Below are positions 1 through 8,359 of a stretch of DNA of 34,096 nucleotides, piece after piece; the first letter of the stretch is position 1; each line of letters opens with the position of its first letter. The notes beneath the pieces are model-generated. The model searched no databases. It saw nothing but the letters and a program-made list of their open reading frames with translations, and was not told where the DNA came from. Made by a program: the position numbers and the translations under genes. The DNA comes from Mesorhizobium intechi (GTDB lineage: Bacteria; Pseudomonadota; Alphaproteobacteria; Rhizobiales; Rhizobiaceae): NCBI RefSeq assembly GCF_002879535.1, contig NZ_PNOT02000135.1, forward strand, positions 1-34,096, given 5' to 3'.

Positions 1-382
1 GAGTACCAGTCAAACTCTTCGTAGGAAAAATAACTGCGGACTTTAACGTCCAAATCAACGTACACCAAAATAGCATTGGCAGTAGTAGCTGCATTGCCCG
101 CTCACCGACACCCTGGGTGAACGATTTTCGCAAAATTGCCCCAGAAGAAAGGTATCCGCTTATCGCCATAAATAGAGGCATATGAAACATGTAGATCGAC
201 TTGAAATACGGCGACAGCCAGAAAGCGTCGGTGCCCTGGTAGATTAAATATTGTAACAAGTGCCCAATTATCACCAAAGTAATGAGTATGCCTTTGGCGA
301 AATCAAAGCTTAGGTCTCGGTTGTTTGTCCCTGCTGGGCACGAGCCGCGTCCCTTCGCTCCGGCTCTTATGTGATCAAGCAT
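1..382 (-). CDS. nolL: Acyltransferase family 3 protein, NolL/NodX-like (5' part, runs off the left edge)
   Basis: The minus-strand frame opens at ATG 382 and stays open for 127 codons to the window edge, so only the N-terminal third is present. A GGAG ribosome binding site lies a few bases before the ATG. After about 30 poorly conserved residues it reads DFAKGILITLVIIGHLL and later FHMPLFMAISGYL, the two hallmark blocks of integral-membrane acyltransferase family 3, the second at the end of a hydrophobic helix. In rhizobia this family includes NodX and NolL, which O-acetylate Nod factors at the inner membrane; NolL of Mesorhizobium acetylates the fucose. The symbol is inferred from its place beside nodA remains, a nod box and nodD; another Nod-factor or surface-polysaccharide acetyltransferase is possible. 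The nod box at 1037-1083 points toward it and no other promoter is obvious. Confidence 0.7.
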   Translation of the reverse strand, partial: MLDHIRAGAKGRGSCPAGTNNRDLSFDFAKGILITLVIIGHLLQYLIYQGTDAFWLSPYFKSIYMFHMPLFMAISGYLSSGAILRKSFTQGVGERAMQLLLPMLFWCTLIWTLKSAVIFPTKSLTGT

Positions 383-457
383 CAGACTCCAGCCTATCTG
401 TTGCAGTTGCTACTTGCCGTTTCTGGGCACGGCGAGCGCGGTGCAAAGGATCGAAAA

Positions 458-1003
458 TCACGCGGATCGCGGCGTGGTATGGAGGGCCGATTGGCTGCAA
501 CCGAGCGGACAAAATCCCAGTGCCTGATCGCAAACCTCGAGCGCATTGGCGGTCGCATGTGTGGCGATGCGAACGCCCGGCACTATGGTCGTCTGGCCGT
601 CTCTGCAGAACCTCTCAAGATGGTTTCGCAACGGGTGCCGAACCATGCCAAAAGCGAATGGAATGCCACGCTGCTGCAGCACCGGCCGCATGATGCGGAT
701 AGAATGACTCATTCCGAGTCTCTCAAGATCCGGATGCATCCTGTACGATCCGAGCTCGCCTACCAAGAAATCAACCTCGCCAACCGTGAAGAAATGGCGC
801 AGCAGGTCCTAGTGAGCTGCTACGCCGTGCACATCAGAGCCGATTGCGCGAACCTTCGGCCCTGCACCGGCCCAGCTACAACCGCCTGAAAGCCCCTGTC
901 GCCCATAGGCCTTTTGGAAGAAGGCGGAGAGTTCGACATGATCGGCTACTTACAAGTCATTTCCCGGCACACGCTGCAGAAGCAGTGGCGTGATCGGGCG
1001 CAT
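458..1003 (-). pseudogene. nodA: nodA pseudogene (Nod factor N-acyltransferase), two in-frame stops
   Basis: One minus-strand frame from ATG 1003 follows NodA almost to its C-terminus: [67 protein letters not shown]. NodA moves the fatty acyl chain onto the de-N-acetylated chitooligosaccharide backbone of the Nod factor. The copy is dead. TAA interrupts it at 950-952 and TAG at 809-811, both in frame, and the usual residues around the PTGAFNAKPFEG segment are lost in an in-frame deletion. After about position 555 the frame runs on to 458 with no NodA similarity, so the C-terminal tail is also replaced. It lies directly behind a nod box, divergent from nodD, the classic nodD-nodA arrangement. 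A functional nodA would have to lie elsewhere. Confidence 0.9.
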
Positions 1004-1036
1004 GTCAAGTGCGGTCATCTATGCAGCGCCCTGGAA

Positions 1037-1083
1037 GTTTGGTAAAATCGATTGTTTAGATCGCGAGCATCCACGCTATGGAT
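1037..1083 (-). promoter_or_regulatory. nod box (NodD binding site)
   Basis: Read on the minus strand, the site begins ATCCATAGCGTGGATG and continues through ATCTAAACAATCGATTT to TTACCAA. It matches the nod box consensus (ATCCA, GATG, ATC, then AAACAATCRATTTTACCAA) across nearly its whole length. Its orientation drives transcription leftward into the nodA remnant and the acyltransferase gene; nodD starts 9 bases away on the other strand. Confidence 0.95.
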
Positions 1084-1092
1084 AAGTGAAAG

Positions 1093-1998
1093 ATGCGCTT
1101 CAAGGGCCTTGATCTGAACCTTCTCGTCGTGCTCGACGCACTGCTGACCGAGCGGACCCTCACGGCGGCGGCAAGCAGCATCAACCTTAGTCAGCCGGCC
1201 ATGAGCGCGGCCGTCGCCCGGCTGCGCGACTATTTCAACGATGAACTGTTTACGACGAGCGGCCGCGAACGTGTTCTAACCCCGCGTGCGGAAACACTCG
1301 CCCCCGCGGTTCGCAGCGCACTGCTGAACATCCAGTGCTCGATTATCTCTTGGGATCCGTTTAATCCGGCTCAATCCGATCGCCGTTTCAGGATCATTCT
1401 TTCCGATTTCGCCACACTCGTGTTTTTTGAAAAGGTCGTGGAGCGGGTTGCACGCGAAGCACCCGCCGTCAGCTTCGAATTGTTGCCTATCGACGACGAC
1501 CCCGATGAGCTTCTCCGGCGCGGTGACGTCGATTTTCTGATTCTTCCGGAATTTTTCATGTCAAGCGCCCATCCAAGAGCGGCGCTGTTCGACGAGACAT
1601 TCGTGTGCGTGGGCTGCCCCACGAACAAGGAGTTGCCACGGCAGCTTACATTCGAGAGATACGTATCGATGAAGCACATTGCGTTCAGGGTCGGCGGTGC
1701 CCAGATGCCCTCCATCGAGGAACAGTTTTTGCTTGAGCATGGTCTCAAGAGACGTGTCGAGATCGTCGTGCAGGCCTTTAGCATGATTCCGCCGATGGTC
1801 TCAGGCACAGCTCGTATAGCGACCATGCCCTTCCGGCTGGTTCAGCATTTCAAAAAAACCTTTCCCCTGCGGATCATCGAACTTCCGCGGCCACTACCCA
1901 CGTTCACCGAGGCCGTCCAATGGCCCACCCTTCACAACAGTGATCCGGCAAGCATCTGGATGCGGCAGATAATGTTGCAGGAGGCATCCCGCATGTGA
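1093..1998 (+). CDS. nodD: NodD, LysR-type flavonoid-responsive activator of nodulation genes
   Basis: This 301-residue protein opens [18 protein letters not shown], the NodD signature, and has a LysR winged helix-turn-helix in the first 65 residues ([20 protein letters not shown]). An effector-binding domain follows, with typical NodD stretches such as [16 protein letters not shown] and [18 protein letters not shown]. NodD binds nod boxes and, with plant flavonoids, activates the nod operons; it sits at the membrane-associated nucleoid. Length is normal for the family and no interruption is seen. The gene is divergent from the nod box, so NodD bound there may also control its own promoter. 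It is the only clearly intact nod gene wholly inside this window. Rhizobia often carry several nodD copies, so the copy number or name cannot be assigned. Confidence 0.95.
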   Translation: MRFKGLDLNLLVVLDALLTERTLTAAASSINLSQPAMSAAVARLRDYFNDELFTTSGRERVLTPRAETLAPAVRSALLNIQCSIISWDPFNPAQSDRRFRIILSDFATLVFFEKVVERVAREAPAVSFELLPIDDDPDELLRRGDVDFLILPEFFMSSAHPRAALFDETFVCVGCPTNKELPRQLTFERYVSMKHIAFRVGGAQMPSIEEQFLLEHGLKRRVEIVVQAFSMIPPMVSGTARIATMPFRLVQHFKKTFPLRIIELPRPLPTFTEAVQWPTLHNSDPASIWMRQIMLQEASRM

Positions 1999-2099
1999 AG
2001 TCGCGGGCACTCCTGGTCTTAGTCTCGATTTACTCAGCGCCTCATACGGGTGCGAACCGGCGTGTAAAATTGGGTCTGACGCAAATTCGATGATTTTGC

Positions 2100-2246
2100 A
2101 TGACGCGTGCCACGTGTTTCCCCACGCTGGCAGCCGGCAACACCAAAAACGTGAAGTGGAAGAAGTACTTTTACCGCAAGCTGTGCGAGGCTGAAGGTTT
2201 TCGCCATGCGCCGCACCGAATTGCGGGGATCCTGAGCGTGAGATAA
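2100..2246 (+). pseudogene. nifQ: nifQ-like 3' fragment
   Basis: The frame from ATG 2100 reads MTRATCFPTLAAGNTKNVKW and then KKYFYRKLCEAEGF. This resembles the region just before the cysteine cluster of NifQ, the protein that supplies molybdenum for FeMo-cofactor synthesis (NifQ proteins carry a motif like NMKWKKFFYRQLCEEEGF). The match breaks off exactly where the cysteine cluster should start; the frame continues HAPHRIAGILSVR and stops at 2246. It is therefore a short non-functional scrap. The family call rests on remembered motif similarity only. Confidence 0.5.
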
Positions 2247-2557
2247 CTCATCTCGTCGTCCTGCCGAATTCCGGTAAGCCGCCTTACCAAGGGCAGGCGG
2301 CGCTTGAGATTCCGCCGCTGGAAAGCCGCCGCGCGGGTCTGTCGACGTTCAATCGCGGCTGGATCACAGTTGGTGAATACAACTACGATATCGCCGAACG
2401 ATCCTACTATTTCGGGCCGAATCAGAAGCCGCGGGGCATATTCGGCCCCGAGCTTCATGTAAGAGATCAGGCGCGCGATCCGCCCGATGCTCGCCGCAAG
2501 ACAAAGCTGCATAGACCGCACGCTCTGACGGTTAGCAGCGGCCGTGTGGCCACGTAG
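2234..2557 (+). pseudogene. Start-less open fragment of an unrecognised protein
   Basis: A 107-codon open frame without a usable start reads naturally as protein, for example THLVVLPNSGKPPYQGQAAL, GWITVGEYNYDIAERSYYF and PNQKPRGIFGPE. It overlaps the end of the nifQ-like scrap in another frame, so a deletion junction probably lies near 2215-2235. After about 2460 the frame becomes arginine-rich and looks non-coding. It faintly recalls small PemK-like growth inhibitors, but I cannot defend that. Best described as the tail of a lost gene. Confidence 0.35.
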
Positions 2558-2845
2558 CGTGTTCTCGCCTGTTGGAGGATCTTTCAAAATTCAGGTGGTT
2601 ATACCTACACTGCAGCGACATTGTCGCCGTGCCAGAGCGGTCGACGGCGAGGCGGTCCGGTTCGGCACTCTCTTAGTTTCTCTCGTCGGCACCATCATTC
2701 GAAACGCCCCCGCCGGTCGAAATCGACCGGACAACAGCGTCCGATCACCCGGAGACGAGGCCTGCAACCGCCAAAAATCGTGCGTAGGATCGCACAGCGC
2801 GGCTGATGATTGCATCTTTCCCGCGCTGCACTGATGGCCTCTCTG
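2558..2845. other. No gene recognised
   Basis: Short competing frames on both strands are arginine- and proline-rich and look like noise. No promoter or repeat is evident. Confidence 0.5.
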
Positions 2846-4072
2846 TCAGGTGGTCTGAGGTTCGCGCTTCGGGCCGAGCAAGAACACTGTCAGGGCGGCG
2901 AGGAACGAGGCAACGGCGCTGTACGCAAGGGCACTGGCGACGCCGGCATTGTCCATCAGCAGTCCGCCGAAAATCGCGCCCGCTGCGATGGCCACCTGGA
3001 ACGTTGCGGCCATCAGCCCACCGGCGCTTTCGGCCTGTTCGGGAGCGGCGTGCAGCACCATCCATGTCTGCAGTCCCACCGGCACCGCGCCGAAGGCAAA
3101 GCCCCATACGGTAACCGCAATCGCCGTGGCCCAAGCCGATGCTCCCAGCGTCAGCAGCGAGACAGTGGCCATCGCTATGAGCAGGGGCGGCAGCGCCGCG
3201 GCTGCCTTGAGGCTGTGCTCGGCCAGGAATGCGCCGGCCAAATTGCCGAAGAAGCCGCCGATGCCAAAGGCGAGCAACACGAGCGAGATCGTCTCGATAT
3301 CAAGCGCGGGAAACTTCTCAAGGAAGGCGCGGATATAGGTGAAGCTGGCGAAATGCCCGGAAGCGACCAACAGGACGACCAAGATCGCGACTTTGATCAT
3401 CGGATTCTTGGCCACATCCAGCAGACTGCGGAAGCTCGTCACTCCAATCGGAGGCAGCCTCGGAATGGTTATGAGTTGCACTACCAGCGTAACGGCGCCG
3501 ACGACTGCAGCGATCATGAAGGCGGTTCGCCATCCCCAGATGTCGCCGACATAGGCGCCGATTGGAGCCGCGCAAACGGTAGCGCCGGTAACGCCGGTGA
3601 GGATGATCGACATGGCGCGCCGCAGGAGGTGACTTGGAACGAGCCGCATCGCCAGCGCTGCCGAAATCGACCAGAACCCTCCGAGCGCTATGCCGAGCAC
3701 GACGCGGGCGGCCAGGAGAACCGGCAGCGACCCCGCGACGGCCGATAGAACGTTCGACAGGATCAGCAGCAGCGTCATCGCCCATATGACAATCCTGCGG
3801 TCCAGGGGCCTTGTGATGACGGCCATCGTCGGCGCCGAGATCGCCCCCACGATGGCGGTCGTTGTCAGCGCCTGTCCAACTGCACCCTCGGTGATAGAGA
3901 GATCATGTGCGAGCGGCGTCAGCACGGAGGCAGGCAGAAACTCTGCCGTCACAAGCCCGAAGGTGCCTAAGGCAAGCGAAATGACTGCACCCCATGCGGG
4001 ACCAGACCGTTGATCTGGCTGTTCTGGGTCATGCAGAACTCCGTCCATGAAGCCCGTAGCGGATTCGGTCAT
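2846..4072 (-). CDS. MFS drug/sugar efflux transporter (NepI/AraJ-like)
   Basis: From ATG 4072 the protein is 408 residues with about twelve hydrophobic helices, the standard size of DHA1-type major facilitator exporters. After a hydrophilic N-terminus comes ALGTFGLVTAEFLPASVLTP, the first-helix motif of the AraJ/NepI/YdhP group. The loop 2-3 region has an arginine pair (RPLDRRIVIW), and the fifth helix carries the exporter glycine/proline motif (GVTGATVCAAPIGAYVGD). The start was chosen because a GGAG lies 9 bases upstream; the longer frame to 4273 overlaps frameshifted rpoN sequence and is not expected to be translated. It would export a small solute or drug across the inner membrane by proton antiport; the substrate cannot be read. 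It follows the rpoN remnant on the same strand after 56 bases. Confidence 0.9.
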   Translation of the reverse strand: MTESATGFMDGVLHDPEQPDQRSGPAWGAVISLALGTFGLVTAEFLPASVLTPLAHDLSITEGAVGQALTTTAIVGAISAPTMAVITRPLDRRIVIWAMTLLLILSNVLSAVAGSLPVLLAARVVLGIALGGFWSISAALAMRLVPSHLLRRAMSIILTGVTGATVCAAPIGAYVGDIWGWRTAFMIAAVVGAVTLVVQLITIPRLPPIGVTSFRSLLDVAKNPMIKVAILVVLLVASGHFASFTYIRAFLEKFPALDIETISLVLLAFGIGGFFGNLAGAFLAEHSLKAAAALPPLLIAMATVSLLTLGASAWATAIAVTVWGFAFGAVPVGLQTWMVLHAAPEQAESAGGLMAATFQVAIAAGAIFGGLLMDNAGVASALAYSAVASFLAALTVFLLGPKREPQTT

Positions 4073-4128
4073 CAACAGGGTCTCCAGTTTGGATGTGCTG
4101 TAAACTCGGGTGGCTGCGTTGACCCGCA

Positions 4129-4740
4129 TTAACGCCAGAAGCGCCATTCCCTGCGGCATTGCACGGACGAGGGGATGTTCATCGCTTCGCGATTTTTTGT
4201 GACGGTGCGGCGTGCAAATCGATCGCCCTTTCCTTGGGCCGGACGACGATGTCGTCGTCGGAAAGCACGTCATCTTGCGATTCGTCGGCGATTGTCGCCA
4301 TGATCCGATGGCGGACAGCTTCGGGGGGACCGCGCGTCGCCACCTTGGGAGGACGCGCTCGCGACGGTGAAAAAATACTTCAGTTCGAACACTTCGCGGG
4401 GGGTCTGCATGTATGTGTTCGACGTCACCCGGCTTACCGTCGCCTGATGCACGTTGATCGCGTCGGCGACAGTCCTGAGACCGAGAGGCCGCACTTGGTC
4501 GACGCCGTGTTCCAAAAAGGCATCCTCCTGCCGGAGGCGGGTAAGCGACAATTGGGCGAGCGCCACGGCTCCGTCAGTCTCGAACCAGCCATCGCAAATC
4601 AGATACCGGAGCAGGGACGTCTGGAGGGGACGTTCGGCGCAAACGTGCACGGTCTCCTTGGGCGCTGGTATGGAACTTCGCGTTTTTGCCAGGGTTCTGT
4701 TCATCGCTTTCGACGTGCTTTGATGGGCTCTAACGGATAA
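4129..4740 (-). pseudogene. rpoN: rpoN (sigma-54) 3' fragment with frameshifts
   Basis: Three reading frames in turn reproduce the C-terminal part of sigma-54. A first segment gives NRTLAKTRSSIPAPKE, then a shifted piece with RWLVRD followed by a stop. A long piece gives QEDAFLEHGVDQVRPLGLRT, the helix-turn-helix INVHQATVSRVTSNTYMQTP and FELKYFFT. A shifted piece then gives EAVRHRIMATIADESQDDVLSDDDIV. Finally a third frame carries an RpoN box, ARRTVTKNREAMNIPSS, ending in TAA at 4129-4131. The normal box is ARRTVAKYRE. The N-terminal two thirds are missing. Symbiosis islands often carry a second rpoN copy for nif expression, so this is most simply a dead rpoN2; the chromosomal rpoN would then serve the sigma-54 promoter at the right end of the window. 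Confidence 0.88.
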
Positions 4741-5410
4741 CAGCAAGCGCTATGCCATTTCATTTGGGGGCACCGAATCGGACTATCTTTTGCCGAAGCC
4801 CTGTCGGCTTGAGCAGGGCGCCGTGCCTTGACCGAGACGGCGCGCGCCGCACAATCGCTTGGTCACCCGGACCGCAAAGGTGCTATACTGTCGGAGTAGT
4901 CAGAACTTCCGCACCGGCTAGGGAAGACGAAAACCGTTCCGGACGGGCCGAGCCGATGCATTGCCGCACGCCGGCATCGACCGCGTAAGGCTTTGTCTCT
5001 AGCGTGTAATTGCGTGCGCAGGCTGCGATCTGCGAAGACGCGGCCGTCGCGCCTACGATCGCGCTGTTGCTGCTCCCCCTGTCGAGGAAGGCCTTTGACA
5101 CCTTCGAGCTCTTCAGCACGGCGCGCCGGTCTCCACGCCGTGAGGATCGAGTCCGGCTGGGCGTCACGGCGTTTGCATGATTGAGATTCCTTGATTTGCC
5201 CCCTCGTGCGCGCCTATCCGAAAACATTGTTGTGTCCCGAAGGCTGACAAGAATGTCGCAAGCGCGACCAAAAGATCGCCACGGCCCACAGGGGCAATTG
5301 CGACCAGTGGCCTTCTTCGGAAATCGGGGGAGCAATACCCTTTCCTCGTCGACTTCGGACGCGGCTCAGCCGTGCCCGCCGCGCCGCTAGGAACGACCTA
5401 ACCTTGGCGG
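4741..5410. other. Gene-poor spacer between symbiosis remnants and the conjugation block
   Basis: No intact gene is convincing. On the plus strand a start-less frame at 5022-5180 reads AICEDAAVAPTIALLLLPLS then FDTFELFSTARRSPRREDR and could be the tail of a lost gene of unknown family. A 150-codon minus-strand frame over 4883-5335 has an unnatural composition and is probably noise. Confidence 0.4.
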
Positions 5411-5665
5411 ATGGCGGCTGGCCGATCACCCGGGTATGTCCGCGTCGATAAAAGAAAAGCGTCTGGTCTCAGCCAGGCGGACCTCGCGAAGGCCATCGGT
5501 ATCAATGTGGTCGAATTCCTCGATCACGCCGAGACGATCGGTTTCGCTCCAATGGAACCTGCTGGCGCGGATTCGACCAAGTTCCCAACCGAAAACACAC
5601 GAAACGCGGCGGCTTCCGACCGCCGATCAATGGGCCAAGGCCCGGTCGCTGTTACCCTCGAATGA
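5411..5665 (+). pseudogene. Possible remnant of an XRE-type helix-turn-helix protein
   Basis: The 84-codon frame contains RKASGLSQADLAKAIGINVV, which fits the first two helices of an XRE/Cro DNA-binding domain (SQADLAKAIG). The rest, rich in alanine and asparagine, matches nothing I recognise, and the domain lacks its later helices. No good ribosome binding site is seen. It may be debris of an ICE regulator; it may equally be chance. Confidence 0.25.
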
Positions 5666-6196
5666 GTCCGCCATGCCGAGGCGGCTCGTCGATAGCCGCG
5701 GGTTGGCGCCTCTCCGGGGCGCGTTGGCTGCACGTTCCGCCCCTTGGACCCCCTTCCGGCAACAACATCCGGCCGCCAAAGCTCGCCCTTGTCAGTGCTC
5801 GATTACCACGCCGAGATGCCTGCTGGGGCTCCCGGTGCACGGGCACATTTATCGATTCGGCACGGTGTTGAGCGCGCGGAACCCGCCGCACGCGTTCCGA
5901 TCGCTTGTTGTGCTCACCCGATCACGCGACCTGTCCCCACACGTCTTGAGGACCATTCCCCTGCGGCTGGCTCATTGACCTATGGGCGGTTCCAGCCCGC
6001 CCGAAACCCTCGCCACCAGCTTTTTTCCCCGCCGCATGACGCGGCTTCCTCGCGCGCGCTTCGCTTCAAAAAAGCTGCCCGCTCGGGTCCTTCGCTGCCG
6101 CTGCGGCCCTGCGGGGTTCGGGCGGTCCGGACGCGCCCATCACGGTCCGCCATCGCAGGGGAATGGTCCCCGGCGACAGCAAAAGGAGACAGGAAA
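5666..6196. other. Leader and spacer upstream of the DUF736 gene
   Basis: GC-rich stretch with no convincing gene on either strand. It ends in a strong AAGGAG (6183-6188) just before the DUF736 start, so its last part probably holds the promoter and leader of the conjugation operon. I could not pick out -35 and -10 boxes with confidence. Confidence 0.4.
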
Positions 6197-6520
6197 ATGA
6201 CCGCGATCGGTTACGTCAACAAGCAGGAAAACGGCAGCTACAAAGGCCAGCTCAGGACACTCAGCGTCCGCGCCGACATCGACATCGTGCCCAATCGGAG
6301 CAAGTCCGCCGACAACCATCCCGACTTCCGGGTGCTGACGCAGGGCGTGGAGGTCGGCGCCGGCTGGATCCGAACCGGGGAGACTTCCGGCAACGACTAT
6401 GTGAGCTTGTCCATCGCCGCACCGGAGTTCGGTCCGCGCAAGCTCTACGCCAATCTCGGCCGCGCCGCCGGCCAAGACGATCAAGACACCTACGCCGTCA
6501 TCTGGAACCCGGCCGACTGA
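6197..6520 (+). CDS. DUF736 family protein
   Basis: The 107-residue protein begins MTAIGYVNKQENGSYKGQLR and continues with DIDIVPNRSKSADNHPDFRV, GWIRTGETSGNDYVSLS and KLYANLGRAAGQDDQDTYAV. This is the DUF736 pattern throughout, a small beta-rich protein of about 100-110 residues found on alphaproteobacterial plasmids and ICEs. The start is fixed by AAGGAG 8 bases before ATG 6197; an apparent longer frame upstream has no family similarity. Its biochemical role is unknown. It stands directly before the rdfS-traF-relaxase block, its usual place, so a function in element maintenance or transfer is likely, but that is guilt by association. Confidence 0.9.
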   Translation: MTAIGYVNKQENGSYKGQLRTLSVRADIDIVPNRSKSADNHPDFRVLTQGVEVGAGWIRTGETSGNDYVSLSIAAPEFGPRKLYANLGRAAGQDDQDTYAVIWNPAD

Positions 6521-6683
6521 CCGGCCGGCTCAAGCCCTCGCGCCGCAACTCGGCGCGGGGGTTTCCCGCCGACGCTCGCCCGAAGGGGCGGCGAAAACTC
6601 CCACCCGACTCTTCGCCCGTCCCCACGACGACCTCGTTCGCCGATCCTCGCGGTCGCTTGTCCGAAGCGAAACGAGGACCATC

Positions 6684-6953
6684 ATGGACGACGAAAACGA
6701 CCGCGCGGCCCGCGCCAAGAAGGGCAGTCCGTTTCTGAACACCGCGCAGGCTGCCTTCTATATCGGCCTGTCCCAGCGCACCCTGGAAAAGATGCGGCTG
6801 ACCGGCGGCGGCCCGAAATACCGCAAGCACGGCCGCTATGTCCGCTACCACATCGACGAACTCGACGACTGGTCGAAAGGCCGCCCGCCAGAACCTGGCT
6901 CCGACGATGACAAGGGCGGTTCCGGCTCAGCCGACGAGGGAGACCGCTCATGA
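6684..6953 (+). CDS. rdfS: RdfS-like excisionase / winged helix-turn-helix protein
   Basis: The 89-residue protein has a MerR/excisionase-type winged helix in residues 15-65: FLNTAQAAFYIGLSQRTLEK, then GGGPKYRKHGRYVRYHIDEL and DDWSKGR, the standard pattern for DNA-binding excisionases (helix-turn-helix, wing with paired basic residues, then a tryptophan). The tail is acidic and flexible. In Mesorhizobium symbiosis ICEs, RdfS occupies this place and acts as recombination directionality factor, steering the integrase toward excision and promoting transfer. That function is taken from the family and its neighbourhood. The gene overlaps traF by ATGA, so the two are translationally coupled. The integrase itself is not in this window. 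Confidence 0.82.
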   Translation: MDDENDRAARAKKGSPFLNTAQAAFYIGLSQRTLEKMRLTGGGPKYRKHGRYVRYHIDELDDWSKGRPPEPGSDDDKGGSGSADEGDRS

Positions 6954-7498
6954 GCCGGCGGCCTTCCATCCATCTGATCGGCAGCCGTTTGCGGCGCGTT
7001 CGGGCGCGCAAGGCAATCGCCATCGCCGCGATTGGCCTGAGCCTGACAGGCTTCACGGCGCTCCCAAAGCCGTCTCCCTTGCTGGTCTGGAACGCCTCGG
7101 CTAGCGCGCCGGTCGGTCTCTATCGCGTTGGGTCTGGCACGCCTGCGCGCGGCGATCTTGTGCTCGCCCGCCCGCCTGGCTTCGTTGCCTATCTCGCCGA
7201 CCAACGCGGCTATCTGCCTCGCAATATACCGCTGGTGAAGCGTCTCGCCGCGCTGCCGGACGAGCATGTCTGCGCCTTTAGTAATGCCATCATCATCGGC
7301 GGCGAGATCGTCGCCCGTCGGCTCAAAATCGACACGCAAGGCCGTCCGCTGCCCTGGTGGAACGGCTGCCGAGCGCTCGCCCATGACGAGGTTTTCCTGC
7401 TCGGCAACGAGAAAAATCACTCCTTCGACAGTCGATATTTCGGGCCGGTGCCGGCCGAAAACATCATCGGGAGGCTGGTGCCGCTATGGACCGAATGA
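6950..7498 (+). CDS. traF: TraF-like conjugative signal peptidase (S26 family)
   Basis: The 182-residue protein has an N-terminal membrane helix (about residues 20-38) and then the S26 protease motifs. The serine motif NASASAPVGLYR carries the probable nucleophile Ser52, and PLVKRLAALPDEHV carries the general base Lys97. The C-terminal box is GNEKNHSFDSRYFGPVP. TraF proteases of conjugation systems process pilin, often cyclising it, at the periplasmic face of the inner membrane. The length is typical. It starts inside the rdfS stop and ends inside the transglycosylase gene, placing it in one translationally coupled operon. The processed pilin (TrbC or VirB2 type) is not encoded here. Confidence 0.93.
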   Translation: MSRRPSIHLIGSRLRRVRARKAIAIAAIGLSLTGFTALPKPSPLLVWNASASAPVGLYRVGSGTPARGDLVLARPPGFVAYLADQRGYLPRNIPLVKRLAALPDEHVCAFSNAIIIGGEIVARRLKIDTQGRPLPWWNGCRALAHDEVFLLGNEKNHSFDSRYFGPVPAENIIGRLVPLWTE

Positions 7499-8169
7499 CC
7501 CTCCTGATGCTCGGCATGATCGCCGTCGCGCCATGCGCCTGTTCCGCCTCGACCGGCGCTGAGCCAGCCGTCATCTCCCAAAGTCCGCAGCTGCAACGAT
7601 GGCAGCACTTCGTATCGGAAGCAAGCGCACGCTTCCACATTCCCCAGGCCTGGATTTGCGCCGTCATCGATGCCGAAAGCCGCGGCAAGACCGTCCTCGA
7701 TGGCCGTCCCATCACCTCCCGCGCCGGCGCCATGGGCCTCATGCAGGTGATGCCCGGCACCTATCAGGAGATGCGCGTCGAGCACGGTCTGGGAGCCGAC
7801 CCGCACGATCCGCGCGACAACATCTTGGCCGGAACCGCCTATCTCAGCGCCATGTATAAGCGTTTCGGATTCCCCGGCCTGTTTGCCGCCTACAACGCTG
7901 GACCCGAGCGCTATCAAGGCCATTTGAAGCTTCGAAGGCCGCTGCCGAAAGAGACCGTTGCCTATCTGAAACAGCTTGAGGCGACGGGGATTTCGGCGGC
8001 CGACATGAACGAATTCAAAGGCCAATCCACAACTTCAAAGGGGCGGAACGCTCCCTCCGGACGCTCTTTGTTCTTCCTTCGCGACGGTGTTCGCGCCGGT
8101 GAAACGAATGGCGGCCTTTTCGTGCCGCTCGGCAGGGATCGCGCGCGGCCAAGGAAGCACAATGGCTAG
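7486..8169 (+). CDS. Lytic transglycosylase of the conjugation apparatus (VirB1-like)
   Basis: The 227-residue protein starts with a short hydrophobic signal ending in APCAC, so it may be a lipoprotein or secreted. The SLT domain spans about residues 35-165: AWICAVIDAESRGKTV with catalytic Glu64, GAMGLMQVMPGTYQEM, and FAAYNAGPERY. It cleaves peptidoglycan without hydrolysis to open the wall for the type IV secretion channel. The 60-residue C-terminal extension is basic and unlike the family core. ATG 7486 lies inside the end of traF; ATG 7495, overlapping the traF stop, is an alternative start. It is followed by a structured gap and then the relaxase gene. Confidence 0.92.
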   Translation: MDRMTLLMLGMIAVAPCACSASTGAEPAVISQSPQLQRWQHFVSEASARFHIPQAWICAVIDAESRGKTVLDGRPITSRAGAMGLMQVMPGTYQEMRVEHGLGADPHDPRDNILAGTAYLSAMYKRFGFPGLFAAYNAGPERYQGHLKLRRPLPKETVAYLKQLEATGISAADMNEFKGQSTTSKGRNAPSGRSLFFLRDGVRAGETNGGLFVPLGRDRARPRKHNG

Positions 8170-8232
8170 CGTTGTTGAGGGCATCCGGGAGGGGCCGGGG
8201 ACGCTTAAGGCGAGGGGCGCGTAAGGCAAGAT

Positions 8233-8265
8233 AAAGGCACCGCCTCCATGAGGCGGCGAGGCCTT
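8233..8265 (+). other. Hairpin upstream of the relaxase gene; candidate oriT element or terminator
   Basis: CCGCCTC and GAGGCGG flank the loop CAT perfectly (8240-8256), with outer arms AAAGGC and GCCTTT extending the stem. Just upstream TAAGGC occurs twice (in TTAAGGCGAG and GTAAGGCAAG). It lies 95 bases before the relaxase start, where origins of transfer are commonly found. No T-run follows directly, which is against a simple terminator. Confidence 0.4.
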
Positions 8266-8359
8266 TGTCTGCACATCGTTTTTGCCGGAGGCTGCCGGCG
8301 GCGCCAGGAGGGTGGGCCAGCGAGACTCAGGTTTCGCTTGAATTTGCCCGGAGGCTGAT

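Noticed and set aside
2810..3748. 312-codon plus-strand open frame
   Set aside because: It lies opposite the MFS transporter gene, is rich in Arg, Gln and Asp in a pattern typical of antisense frames of GC-rich genes, and lacks any domain.
4883..5335. 150-codon minus-strand open frame
   Set aside because: Arg/Ser-rich composition, no ribosome site, no recognisable motif; probably chance in GC-rich DNA.
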